Shown piece by piece: positions 40,124-49,094 of a DNA stretch of 64,000 nucleotides; positions within the stretch are counted from its first letter, which is position 1; every line of letters starts with the position of its first letter. The notes beneath the pieces are model-generated. The model had not been told where the DNA came from and made no database searches. It was given only the letters and a program-made list of their open reading frames with translations. Source of the DNA: an uncultured Eubacteriales bacterium. Lineage in GTDB: Bacteria > Bacillota > Clostridia > Christensenellales > CAG-138. The DNA is taken from assembly GCA_900545265.1 (NCBI GenBank), contig UQYI01000006.1:1-64000 (forward strand), read 5' to 3'. The translations under genes were made by a program, and so were the position numbers.

Positions 40124-42077
40124 GCTGTTTCGTGAAAATTTCCGCCGCCTTGCTCCGGCAGGGCTGCTGCTGACACTGCTTTTCGGCGCCCTGTCGGTGA
40201 TCCTCAGCATAAACCGACAGCCGGATGTGATCAATATTGAGGAGATCAGTTTTATTCTGTATGCGTTCCCCTATATAGGGGGCGTAGTGCTGAGCTTGAC
40301 GGGCTTTTCCTTCCTCCATTCACGGGCGGCCAGCGATCTGTATCTGGGCCTGCCCTATCGGCGGCGCACCCTGTATACGGGAGTGGTGCTGGGGATACTG
40401 GCCTGGGGCGGGCTGATCCTGGGTCTGTCTTTGGGTCTGACGTGGCTGTGCCTTTCTTTAAGGGGATGCCTGTTTTTGCGGATCCACCTGCTGGTGCTGT
40501 TTGTTTACTGGTTCATTGCCTTTGTGCTGGTGGCGGGGGCCTTTATACTGGGTCAGTGCTTTTCCGGTACCCGGTTCTTTGGCTTTTCCTGGGGAATGCT
40601 GGTGCTGTGCCTGCCCCGGTATATTCTGGGGCTGCTGGCTTTCTATATAGCCCAGACGGTGGGCAGCGTAGCAGGGGACTTTACGAGCATATGGCTGCAG
40701 CCCCGGTGGAATCTGGCCACGGGACCCCTGATGAGCTTTTTTGAAGGCCGTAATTCTTTCGATTTTTATGAGGTGCGGTTCTATATATACAGCCTGCTGC
40801 TGGGGGCGGCCACGCTGGCTTTGGGAGCCTGTGCTTTTCAAAAGCGGCGGGCAGAGCTTTCCGGCTCCGCCGCCGTCACACCGGCAAAGCAGCACCTTTG
40901 CAGTGCGCTGGTGGCTTTTGTGCCCGCCTTTGCCGGGCTGATCCTCCTGCAGCTGGCAAGGGACGATGCCAGCGTTATAGCCATATTTCTGGTCATCGGG
41001 CTGCTGACCTATGTGGGATATGAGCTGGTGGCTTCCCGGAGCATCAAAAAGTCTTTGACTTCCCTGTACTGGTACGGCTTCTCCCTGCTGGCGGGCGTTT
41101 TGTTCCTGCTTATGGGCGTTCTGGGCGGCGTCCTGTATGAAAAGATGATCCCCACAAAACCGGAGCAGATCGCCAGTGTGCAGTTTATCCAATATGACAC
41201 TGAATTCGCCGACCAGCAATACCGGCTGAGCCGGGTAAAGCTGCAGGAGGAGCGGATCCGTTCGCTGGTCTGTCAGGCGCTGCAAACAAAAGGCGGTTTT
41301 AGTGTGAATTCCTTTGGCTATGCCGGAGGTATCTATGACTATGAGGGGAAACGCTGGATAAAGCTGCTGGTCACGCTGCAAAACGGTATGACTCTTTCCC
41401 TGCGCTGCCCCATGGATGAGGAGCTGCAGGCAGCCGTTCTGCAGAACGAGCAGGTACAAAAAGTCCTTTCCGTATCCGCCATGCCCCGGGGAAAGGCAGT
41501 GCTGGCCGAAAAAATCTGTATGGATAGTATGCGTGGTGTGTGCAGAAAAGGCGGCGAGCTTTACGAAATGTATCTTCGGGAGATGGAAAATGCTCCGGGA
41601 CCGGGAGCGGAAGCGAAAGTAGCCAGCATGAGTGTCTGGCTGCGGGAGGGGCTGCGGCTTTTTGAGGATAAGATAAATATCTACCGTACACAGACCCCTG
41701 AAACAGCCCAGGTGCTGATAGCCCTGAGCCGGGAGGAAAACGGCCTGTCTCAGGCGGCCTGGAGAACCTTATGGGGAGAGGATTATTATATCCGGGATAT
41801 CGGTGAAGGAGACGAGACGAGTATATGGGTATTCTCTCACTACCAGACTTTTGCACAGATAGCGGAGCTGCTGCATGAGATGCCTCTGGCAGAGGGGACG
41901 GAAAAGCACCTGCTGCAGGTATACTCCTACAGCCTGATGCAGCAAGATGAGAAAAGCGTGGTGCCTGGGAGCTATAATATATTTCTGGCTCCCGATGAGA
42001 CCCAGTATCAAACCTTCCTGACCCTGATGGAAAAGCTGGATCAGGAGAGGGAGAAAGTGTCTTTTGCGGATTTCTGA
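40116..42077 (+). CDS. ABC transporter permease with large soluble C-terminal part
   Basis: A 653-residue membrane protein. About ten hydrophobic segments occupy residues 15-345 (including LLTLLFGALSVILSI, TGVVLGILAWGGLILGLSLGL, LVLFVYWFIAFVLVAGAFILG). A hydrophilic domain of about 300 residues follows, with no recognised motif. Its size exceeds typical YtrC/YtrD permeases, and the tail may sense substrate or be extracellular. AAAAGGAGG precedes ATG 40116, which overlaps the ATPase gene. A terminator at 42098 ends the operon. Confidence 0.82.
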   Translation: MRKLFRENFRRLAPAGLLLTLLFGALSVILSINRQPDVINIEEISFILYAFPYIGGVVLSLTGFSFLHSRAASDLYLGLPYRRRTLYTGVVLGILAWGGLILGLSLGLTWLCLSLRGCLFLRIHLLVLFVYWFIAFVLVAGAFILGQCFSGTRFFGFSWGMLVLCLPRYILGLLAFYIAQTVGSVAGDFTSIWLQPRWNLATGPLMSFFEGRNSFDFYEVRFYIYSLLLGAATLALGACAFQKRRAELSGSAAVTPAKQHLCSALVAFVPAFAGLILLQLARDDASVIAIFLVIGLLTYVGYELVASRSIKKSLTSLYWYGFSLLAGVLFLLMGVLGGVLYEKMIPTKPEQIASVQFIQYDTEFADQQYRLSRVKLQEERIRSLVCQALQTKGGFSVNSFGYAGGIYDYEGKRWIKLLVTLQNGMTLSLRCPMDEELQAAVLQNEQVQKVLSVSAMPRGKAVLAEKICMDSMRGVCRKGGELYEMYLREMENAPGPGAEAKVASMSVWLREGLRLFEDKINIYRTQTPETAQVLIALSREENGLSQAAWRTLWGEDYYIRDIGEGDETSIWVFSHYQTFAQIAELLHEMPLAEGTEKHLLQVYSYSLMQQDEKSVVPGSYNIFLAPDETQYQTFLTLMEKLDQEREKVSFADF

Positions 42078-42097
42078 TCGTTGGCCGGCTGGTATGC

Positions 42098-42127
42098 AAA
42101 CGCCTCCCGTTTGAGGGAGGCGTTTTT
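42098..42127 (+). terminator. Terminator of the GntR/ABC operon
   Basis: CGCCTCCC/GGGAGGCG stem (extended by AA/TT) around a 6 base loop, then TTTTTG. Confidence 0.9.
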
Positions 42128-42217
42128 GTGTGGGATAAACCCATGAGAAAGAAGGCAAAACGGGGTCGGTTCCCGAGGAAAATGCTTTCCCGCAGCCGGG
42201 CTCCGTATAGCCGCGGC

Positions 42218-43426
42218 TTACTTCTTCCAGACGACTATCACTATATCGTTCAGGTATCCGGCCATGTGGTAATCCGCCTGAGGCATGGCTTCCAGCAGGG
42301 AGGAGATCTCCTTCTCCGTCAGGCCCTGTACCAGCAGGTTGGCCTGTTCCCCGGCTTCCAGTGCGGCCAGCACCTTTTCGGTAAAGGCGGCGCCGTCCCG
42401 CACCACGGCGTCATGGGCCGGATAATACCACAGGGAGTAGTCCTGGGCGGGGGCATAGGCGCTTTCCTCCCAGCAGTGGGTCTTTTTCAGCTCGTCCGCA
42501 GGGATAAACAGATAGGCCTTTGAACTGGTGCCGTCGTTGCCCGCAAAGGCATCGTCAAAGGTGCAGTCCACATAGTACCAGTTTTCTCCCACCCGTACCT
42601 GATTCCAGTTATGGGGCACACCGGAACCGGTACCCGTGACCTGAGTGCATTCCATGCCCAGCATGGTGGTGAGCATGTAAAAGGCGTCGGCATAGCCCTG
42701 ACAGATGGAATTGTGGTCTATCATGGCCCCATAGGCCGTGATGCCCCAGTCAAAGGTATAGCTGCTGTTCAGAGCCTTGAACAGCTCCATATCATACTGC
42801 ACGGTTCCGGCCAGATAGTCATGGATGGCGATGCACTGTTCCTCCTGGCTCATGTCCTCCCGGATGTTTTCCTTTAACCAGCGGTCCGCTTCCTCATACA
42901 GGGCCAGCTCCTTTTCGGAAAGGCGGGAGGTATCCTTGTGGGTATAGGCCCAGGCTACGTTGTCTCCCGGGTAATAGGTCACGGTCAGGATATAGTGCTT
43001 GCCCAGATCCCCGGGCTGCATCTTGGGATTGATCCAGCAAATGTGGTACTTCTCGCAGAACTCCTGGGCAGACAGGCCCAGCCCTATGCTCCTGTCGCAG
43101 GTAAAAACAATGTTCCGGCATTTTTTGGCCAGGCAGTCCTCTATAAAGGCGAACATCCCTTCTTCGGTTTTAAAGGCAGGCTGTTTGGAAAAATCTACGG
43201 AGGAAAGGCTCAGCTTGCTGCCGTAAAGATCGATGTCCGTCATATCTTCCATGGAGTAGTTTTCCGGCTCCGGAGCCGGGGAAGCTTCCTGGGTCGGGGA
43301 AGCTTCGGCCGTGGGCGCTGCCGTGACCCGGGCCATGGGGGCCGGCTCCTCCTGCACGGGAGCCGTACAGCCGCTCAGCAGCAGGGCTGCCAGAAGCAGG
43401 CACAAAAGAGAGAGGCTTTTTTTCAT
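42218..43426 (-). CDS. Transglutaminase-like lipoprotein
   Basis: A 402-residue exported protein with lipobox LLSGC (Cys20), a Pro/Ala/Thr/Glu linker (about 25-55) and a transglutaminase-like (papain-fold) domain. The catalytic triad is visible: Cys in NSICQGYADAFYML, His in VPHNWNQVRV, Asp in WYYVDCTFDD. An alpha-helical lead-in (EQCIAIHDYLAGTVQYD) matches such bacterial domains, which are usually proteases. It lies 15 bp after tldE and is probably the last gene of the opp-tld transcription unit. The substrate is unknown; an extracellular or wall peptide is likely. Confidence 0.88.
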   Translation of the reverse strand: MKKSLSLLCLLLAALLLSGCTAPVQEEPAPMARVTAAPTAEASPTQEASPAPEPENYSMEDMTDIDLYGSKLSLSSVDFSKQPAFKTEEGMFAFIEDCLAKKCRNIVFTCDRSIGLGLSAQEFCEKYHICWINPKMQPGDLGKHYILTVTYYPGDNVAWAYTHKDTSRLSEKELALYEEADRWLKENIREDMSQEEQCIAIHDYLAGTVQYDMELFKALNSSYTFDWGITAYGAMIDHNSICQGYADAFYMLTTMLGMECTQVTGTGSGVPHNWNQVRVGENWYYVDCTFDDAFAGNDGTSSKAYLFIPADELKKTHCWEESAYAPAQDYSLWYYPAHDAVVRDGAAFTEKVLAALEAGEQANLLVQGLTEKEISSLLEAMPQADYHMAGYLNDIVIVVWKK

Positions 43427-43441
43427 CCGGAAACTCCTTTC

Positions 43442-44782
43442 TTACTCTTCCTGACCGGCAACGGCCAATGCGCTTATAAGCAGAGCCGGGGCCTGGATAT
43501 AGCCTTCGTTCCCGCGCATCCATATGAGTTCGCTGCCCAGTGCCTCTACATTCTGCAGAAGCTCGGAAAAGCTTCCGGCAATGGTGATCTGGCTGACCCC
43601 ACGCACGGGCTTTCCGTCTTCCACCGCATATCCCGCAGATATCAGGGAAAAGTTTCCCGTGGCGGCATTGGCGCCTGCAAATACGCCGTTGACTTCCGTA
43701 ATATACAGGCCTCTGCCCAACCGGGCCAGAAGGGCGCCGGTGGTATCCGCTCCCGCTTCCAGCACCATATTGGTAAAGCCCGTGGCGGCTTCGCTGCCGA
43801 ATTCCTGTATAAAGCCGTTTCCCGTAGAGGGGCAGCCTGCCTGTGCGGCGCTTTCCCGATTATAAAGATAGCTTTGCAGCCGTCCTCCGGCAATAAGGGT
43901 CTTTTCCCGGGTCGGGGTGCGTTCATCGTCAAAGCGGCGGCGGCAAAGTCCCTTTTCCATAAGAGGCAGCTCCCGGAGCACTACGCTTTCGGCGGCGATC
44001 CGTTCCCCCAGCTTTCCTTCCAGGGCGCTGGTGTGGCTCTGCACCTGCCGGGCGGCAAAGGCCGGGGCAAAGGCATTCAGCAGCTCACATACCACCCGGG
44101 CCGAAAGCAGCACCCGGTGCCGCCCCGTGGTATAGGAACCGGCGTTCAGCATGGCGGCGGCATCCAGAGCGGCCTGCCGGGCCAGCGTGCGCATATCCGG
44201 CAGCGCACCGGGCAGAAAGGGCACAGTACACCGCCCCATTTGGACGGTGTTCCCTTCCATGGCTTCCAGCGACATATAAAACCCGGCGGCGGCGGTGCTG
44301 TCCTTCAGGCAGCGGCCCTCGCCGTTCAAAAGCAGCAGCTTCTTTCGTTCTTCCCAATAGGAGCAGCCCTGCACCTCTTTTACGGCGCTGTGGGCGGCAT
44401 AGGCGGCCTTTTCCGCCTCCAGAAGCTTTTCTGCCAGCGTATCGGCGGGAAGAATCGCCGGTTCCCCGGGCTGGGTTTCTTCCGGAAGCTCCGGAAAGGC
44501 ATAGGGGGCAAAGGGCCTTTTCCGGGCCAATGCGCTTTCCTTCAGCAGCCGCACATGCTCCGGGAAAAGGCTTTCGGAAAGATCTTCCACAAACAGACTG
44601 CCGTAAAACCCTTCCGTTTCCGCTTCTATAAATACCCGCTGCAGCCGGGAGGTCTCCAGACTTTCCAGCGCGCCGTGATACACATGCAGGCTTCGCTGCT
44701 GCCGTTCCTCGGCATAAAATTCCAGCCGGTTCAGCCCCCGGGAGCGGGCGTATGCCGTAAAGGCTTTAACGAAATTTTCCAT
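43442..44782 (-). CDS. tldE: TldE/PmbA-family protein
   Basis: A 446-residue member of the PmbA/TldE half of the TldD/TldE heterodimeric metalloprotease. Typical C-terminal features are TNMVLEAGADTTGALLARLGRGLYITEVNGVFAGANAATGNFSL and an SAGYAVEDGKPVRGVSQITIAG stretch. TldE lacks the zinc HExxxH site, which TldD supplies. The pair degrades unfolded peptides and, in some species, processes ribosomally made peptides. The ATG overlaps the tldD stop region (44782), giving tight coupling. A transglutaminase-like lipoprotein follows. Confidence 0.93.
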   Translation of the reverse strand: MENFVKAFTAYARSRGLNRLEFYAEERQQRSLHVYHGALESLETSRLQRVFIEAETEGFYGSLFVEDLSESLFPEHVRLLKESALARKRPFAPYAFPELPEETQPGEPAILPADTLAEKLLEAEKAAYAAHSAVKEVQGCSYWEERKKLLLLNGEGRCLKDSTAAAGFYMSLEAMEGNTVQMGRCTVPFLPGALPDMRTLARQAALDAAAMLNAGSYTTGRHRVLLSARVVCELLNAFAPAFAARQVQSHTSALEGKLGERIAAESVVLRELPLMEKGLCRRRFDDERTPTREKTLIAGGRLQSYLYNRESAAQAGCPSTGNGFIQEFGSEAATGFTNMVLEAGADTTGALLARLGRGLYITEVNGVFAGANAATGNFSLISAGYAVEDGKPVRGVSQITIAGSFSELLQNVEALGSELIWMRGNEGYIQAPALLISALAVAGQEE

Positions 44783-46164
44783 TATTCCAACCCTCCTACC
44801 AGGATCTGCTTTACCCGCAGAGTGGGCTGACCGGCGTTGATATACAGGGCACCGCTGTTGTTATAGCAGTAGCCCTGGCCCAGCAGCAGGTTGTTCCCCA
44901 CCATATCCACGTTTTTGAGCACCTCTGCACCGTTGCCGATAAGGGTAGCCCCGTAAACGGGCCGGGTGATGCGCCCGTTTTCAATGAGCCAGGCATCCAG
45001 CACGTTGAAGTTGAAATCTCCCGTGACCGGGTTTACGGAACCGCCGTTGATATTGCCCACATACAGCCCCTTTTCCGTAGCGGAAATGATCTGCTCCCGG
45101 GTGCTTTCTCCGGGGGCGATAAAGGTGTTGGTCATGCGGGATTCGGGGCAGAAACGGTAGTTCTGCCGGCGGCAGGAGCCCGTAGGCGCCATGCCCATGC
45201 GGCGGCCTTCCAGCCGGTCGATCATATAGCTTCTAAGTATGCCCCTGTGGATCAGCACGTTCCGCCGGGTGGGTATGCCCTCATCGTCCATGTGCAGGGA
45301 ACCCCATTCTCCGGGCAGGGAGCCATCGTCTATCAGGGTCACCAGCGGGGAAGCCACCTGCTCCCCCAGCTTTCCGGAAAATTCGGAATGTCCCTTGGCT
45401 ACGGAGCTGGCCTCCAGACTGTGGCCGCAGGCTTCATGGAACATAAGCCCTCCAAAGCCGTGATCCACCACCACGGGCATCAGGCCGCTGGGACATTTTT
45501 CTCCCCGGGCGGCGCTGAGCGCCTGTTCGGCGGCCCGGCGGGCGCAGGCGGGCAGATCCAGCTTTTCATAAAATTCCAGTCCGCCCATGGCTCCGGGGCC
45601 GTAATAGCCGTTCTGCAGGTTGCCTTCGTGGCAGGCGTAGGCACTGATGAGCATGCGGGTCTTGGGCTGGTGATCCTCCCCCATAAAGCCGAGACTGTTG
45701 GCTACCAGAATATGCCTGTCCTCGTCCAGATAGCGGACGCTTACCTGGGTGATCTCCGGGTCGCAGGCCTGACCGGCTTCCGTCACCTGGCGGCACAGGT
45801 CCAGCTTTCGGGCGAATCCGGCGCTGTCCAGGGGGATCCTTACGGGTTCCTCATAAGCGGCAGTAGCTTTCAGGGGCTGGGGCTGAGTCTTTTTCTCCCC
45901 GCACAGAGCGGTCAGCTCCCGGGTCAGGGCCAGAAGGGTTTGCTCCCGCAGGTCGTTGGTGTAGGCATAGTAGCACCGCAGCCCGGAAAACAGCCGGATG
46001 CCCACGCCGTTTTCCCGACCCTGGGCGCTGCCGGATATCCCGTCCTTCTGCAGGGTAAAACTGCACCGGCGGGTATCCTCCCAAAAAATCTCGCCGTAAT
46101 CACTCCCGCCGGAGCAGGCAGCGTCCAGCACCCGTTCCAGAGTGCTCTGGGACAACTGGGCCAT
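44782..46164 (-). CDS. tldD: TldD-family zinc metalloprotease subunit
   Basis: A 460-residue TldD subunit. The zinc motif FHEACGHSLEA (HExxxH) is present, together with GEWGSLHMDDEGIPTRRNVLI, RMTNTFIAPGES and the C-terminal GGSVNPVTGDFNFNVLDAWLIENG. With TldE it forms a barrel-shaped peptidase for unfolded peptides. The gene begins 1 bp before the oppF stop codon in transcriptional order, so it is transcribed with the oligopeptide importer. Imported peptides are an obvious substrate (inference). Confidence 0.95.
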   Translation of the reverse strand: MAQLSQSTLERVLDAACSGGSDYGEIFWEDTRRCSFTLQKDGISGSAQGRENGVGIRLFSGLRCYYAYTNDLREQTLLALTRELTALCGEKKTQPQPLKATAAYEEPVRIPLDSAGFARKLDLCRQVTEAGQACDPEITQVSVRYLDEDRHILVANSLGFMGEDHQPKTRMLISAYACHEGNLQNGYYGPGAMGGLEFYEKLDLPACARRAAEQALSAARGEKCPSGLMPVVVDHGFGGLMFHEACGHSLEASSVAKGHSEFSGKLGEQVASPLVTLIDDGSLPGEWGSLHMDDEGIPTRRNVLIHRGILRSYMIDRLEGRRMGMAPTGSCRRQNYRFCPESRMTNTFIAPGESTREQIISATEKGLYVGNINGGSVNPVTGDFNFNVLDAWLIENGRITRPVYGATLIGNGAEVLKNVDMVGNNLLLGQGYCYNNSGALYINAGQPTLRVKQILVGGLE

Positions 46165-46165
46165 G

Positions 46166-47131
46166 TTACACCTCGCCTTCCCTGCCGCACAGGTGGCAGG
46201 CTACAAAATGATCCGGCGCAGCTTCCTGCAGAGGCGGCATCTCCCGGCGGCATATATCCCGGGCCAGAGGACAGCGGGCGGCAAACCGGCAGCCCGGCGG
46301 CGGATCGATGGGGCTGGGCACCTCCCCCTGAAGGCGCTGGGGCTTTTGCCTGCGGTCAAAGTCTACCTTGGGCACCGCGGCCATCAGGGCTTTGGTATAG
46401 GGGTGCAGGGGCGCGGTAAAAAGGGTTTTGCTGGGAGCCAGCTCCACCATGCTCCCCAGATACATAACGCCTACCCGGTCAGAGATATGCCTGACCATGG
46501 AAAGATCGTGGGAGATGAATAGATAGGTCAGCCCCCGCTCCCGCTGCAGACGGATGAGCAGGTTGATGATCTGAGCCTGAATGGAAACATCCAGCGCGGA
46601 GATAGGCTCATCGCATACGATAAATTCCGGATCCACCGCCAAAGCCCGGGCAATGCCTACCCGCTGCCGCTGCCCGCCGGAAAGCTCATGGGCAAAGCGG
46701 CTGGTGAACTGCTCCGTCAGTCCCACGGATAAAAGCAGCTCCTTTATCCGCCGCTCTTTCTCCTGATGGGAAAGGTGCAGATGCACATCCATACCCTCGG
46801 CAATGATCTCCCCAATGGTCATCCGGGGATCCAGCGAGGAATAGGGATCCTGAAATACGATCTGGGCCCGGTGCTTAAAGTCCAGCAGTTCCCTGCCCTT
46901 CAGGCCGGCAATGTCCCTACCGTCAAAGAAGATCTGCCCGGCCGTGGGGGCGTACAGCCGCAGGAGCGTGCGGCCGCAGGTGGTCTTGCCGCAGCCGGAT
47001 TCCCCCACCAGACCCAGAGTCTCTCCCCGGCGGATGGCAATGTTCACCCCATCTACGGCCTTCAGCTGCCGCTTCCGGTCTACGGGGAAGTATTTGCAAA
47101 GGTTTCTGGCCTCGATGAGATATTCGCTCAT
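46166..47131 (-). CDS. oppF: Oligopeptide ABC transporter ATP-binding protein OppF/DppF
   Basis: A 321-residue ATPase: Walker A GESGCGKTTCGR near 39-50, signature LSGGQRQRVGIARAL, Walker B FIVCDEPISALD, switch SHDLSMVRHIS, and the Opp/Dpp C-terminal extension with a Cys-rich FAARCPLARDICRREMPPL that can hold an iron-sulfur cluster. An unusual charged NICKYF-like start (ARNLCKYFPVDRKRQLKAV) is typical of OppF. It overlaps the oppD stop by 4 bp. Confidence 0.95.
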   Translation of the reverse strand: MSEYLIEARNLCKYFPVDRKRQLKAVDGVNIAIRRGETLGLVGESGCGKTTCGRTLLRLYAPTAGQIFFDGRDIAGLKGRELLDFKHRAQIVFQDPYSSLDPRMTIGEIIAEGMDVHLHLSHQEKERRIKELLLSVGLTEQFTSRFAHELSGGQRQRVGIARALAVDPEFIVCDEPISALDVSIQAQIINLLIRLQRERGLTYLFISHDLSMVRHISDRVGVMYLGSMVELAPSKTLFTAPLHPYTKALMAAVPKVDFDRRQKPQRLQGEVPSPIDPPPGCRFAARCPLARDICRREMPPLQEAAPDHFVACHLCGREGEV

Positions 47132-48156
47132 AGCTGTTTCCTCCGGTCATAAAAGGATTCCACCTGGGGGGCGTCCGGGTGTCTCAGCCAGCAGCATACG
47201 CTGTGGCCCTCTTCCACGGGGGTCTCCGGGGGCATCTGCTCCTTGCAGATCTCCATGCAGTATTCGCAGCGGGGGGCAAAGGGGCAGTGGTGCAAAGGCA
47301 GCACCAGATCCGGCGGCGTGCCCTGCAGGGCATACAGCTCCTGCTTGTTTTCCCTTGCCAGGGAGGGCACGGAGGAAAGCAGCGCCCAGGTATAGGGGTG
47401 CTTGGCGTTTTCGAAGATGTCTTTGGTAAGACCCCGTTCCACGATCTGCCCGGCATACATGACCTGCACCCGGTCGGCAAAGCTGGCAATAACACCCAGA
47501 TCATGGGATACCAGAATGATGGCCGTTCTGGTCTTTTCCTTCAGCTCCTGCAAAAGATCCAGGATCTGGGCCTGAATGGTCACATCCAGGGCGGTGGTAG
47601 GTTCGTCGGCAATGAGAATGGTGGGGTCGCAGGCCAGAGCCATGGCGATCATCACCCGCTGGCGCATACCGCCGGAAAGCTGGTGGGGGTAGGAATCGAT
47701 GTTTTTCTCCGGATCCGGGATGCGCACCATCTCCAGCATCCGAAGGGCTTCCTTCCTTGCCTCCTGCTTATTAAGGCCCCGGTGGAGCCGCAGCCCCTCC
47801 ATGATCTGTTTGCCCACGGTCATGGTGGGGTTCAGACTGGTCATTGGATCCTGAAAGATCATGCTGATCTCGTTGCCCCGCAGGCTCTGGAGCCGCTTTT
47901 TATCCATGTCCAGCACGTTTTCCCCGTTAAAGAGGATGGTGCTGTCCTTTTTGATCTCCGAAAAGGGCGGTTTCCACAGGCGCATGATGGCCTTGGCCGT
48001 GGCGGTCTTGCCGCAGCCGGATTCCCCTACAAAGGCCAGGGTCTCGCCCTTGTCCACGTGGAAGGACACCCCCCGAACGGCCTTGACCTCCCCCGCATAG
48101 GTGTGGAAGGAGACCTGCAGATTTTCTACATCCAATACTCTGTTTTCATTTTCCAT
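47128..48156 (-). CDS. oppD: Oligopeptide ABC transporter ATP-binding protein OppD/DppD
   Basis: A 342-residue ATPase: Walker A GESGCGKTATAK, a Q-loop in MIFQDPMTSLNP, signature LSGGMRQRVMIAMAL, Walker B ILIADEPTTALD, and the Cys-containing extension FAPRCEYCMEICKEQMPP. The frame is open upstream, but MENENRVLDVENLQ with GAGG upstream at 48156 is the natural start, 8 bp after oppC. OppD and OppF form the ATPase heterodimer on the OppBC channel. Confidence 0.95.
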   Translation of the reverse strand: MENENRVLDVENLQVSFHTYAGEVKAVRGVSFHVDKGETLAFVGESGCGKTATAKAIMRLWKPPFSEIKKDSTILFNGENVLDMDKKRLQSLRGNEISMIFQDPMTSLNPTMTVGKQIMEGLRLHRGLNKQEARKEALRMLEMVRIPDPEKNIDSYPHQLSGGMRQRVMIAMALACDPTILIADEPTTALDVTIQAQILDLLQELKEKTRTAIILVSHDLGVIASFADRVQVMYAGQIVERGLTKDIFENAKHPYTWALLSSVPSLARENKQELYALQGTPPDLVLPLHHCPFAPRCEYCMEICKEQMPPETPVEEGHSVCCWLRHPDAPQVESFYDRRKQL

Positions 48157-48164
48157 AACTGGCC

Positions 48165-49085
48165 TCACTTTCTGCCCTTGGGGTCCATGGCGTCCCTGAG
48201 ACCATCCCCGATCAGGGTGAAGCAAAGCATGGTCAGGGCGATCATAAGCACCGGGAACAGCAGCAGATAGGGGTAAAAGGTGAACTGAGACTGAGCCGCA
48301 GAGGCCAGAGCGCCCCAGCTGGTGCCCGGGGGCTGAATGCCCAGCCCCAGATAGCTGAGGAAGGCTTCGGAGAAGATATACCCGGGAATATCAAAGGTGA
48401 TGGATACGATGATGACCCCCATGGTATTGGGGATAAAATGCCGTGTGACCACCTTCCAGGGGCTTACCCCCAGGGCCTGAGCCGCCAGAGTGTATTCTTC
48501 GCTTTTGATCTGGAGCATCTGGGCCCGGACGAAGCGGGCCGTGCCGCACCAGCCGGTAATGGTCATGGCCAGCAGCAGGGTGGTGATGTTGGAATTCTGC
48601 AATATGACGGACATGAGGATCACTACGATCAGATAGGGCACGGAGATGAGCACCTCCACGATGCGCATCATGATATTGTCTACCGCCCCGCCGAAGTAAG
48701 CGGCGATGCCCCCATAGATACAGCCGATGGTGGTGCTGATCAGTGCCGCCGCCAGGCCGATGACCATGGAGACCCGGCCCCCGATCCATACCCGGGTGAA
48801 CACGTCCCGCCCCAGCTTATCCGTGCCGAACCAGTGGGTTTTGCTGGGGGAGACCAGCCGGGCGCTCTTGTCCATGGTCTCATATTCATAGGGGGAGAGG
48901 ATGGGCGCAAAGATGCACATGAGCACCAGCACGCCCAGCAGGATCAGAGCGCCTACGGCTACTTTGTTTTCTTTAAAGCGCCGCCAGCAGTCCTTCCAGT
49001 AGCCGACATGAGGGCGGGCGATGGAATCGGCCTCCGCCTCCCGGTTCTGCACAAAGGCAAATTTTTCTTTGGGTATCTGTTCCAT
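48165..49085 (-). CDS. oppC: Oligopeptide ABC transporter permease OppC/DppC
   Basis: A 306-residue permease with six membrane segments. The N-terminal tail precedes the first segment (VAVGALILLGVLVLMCIFAPIL). It shows the Opp permease signatures HWFGTDKLGRDVFTRVWIGGRVS and the EAA loop AAQALGVSPWKVVTRHFIPN. It lies 9 bp after oppB. With OppB it forms the translocation channel. Confidence 0.95.
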   Translation of the reverse strand: MEQIPKEKFAFVQNREAEADSIARPHVGYWKDCWRRFKENKVAVGALILLGVLVLMCIFAPILSPYEYETMDKSARLVSPSKTHWFGTDKLGRDVFTRVWIGGRVSMVIGLAAALISTTIGCIYGGIAAYFGGAVDNIMMRIVEVLISVPYLIVVILMSVILQNSNITTLLLAMTITGWCGTARFVRAQMLQIKSEEYTLAAQALGVSPWKVVTRHFIPNTMGVIIVSITFDIPGYIFSEAFLSYLGLGIQPPGTSWGALASAAQSQFTFYPYLLLFPVLMIALTMLCFTLIGDGLRDAMDPKGRK

Positions 49086-49094
49086 GGTCCCCTC

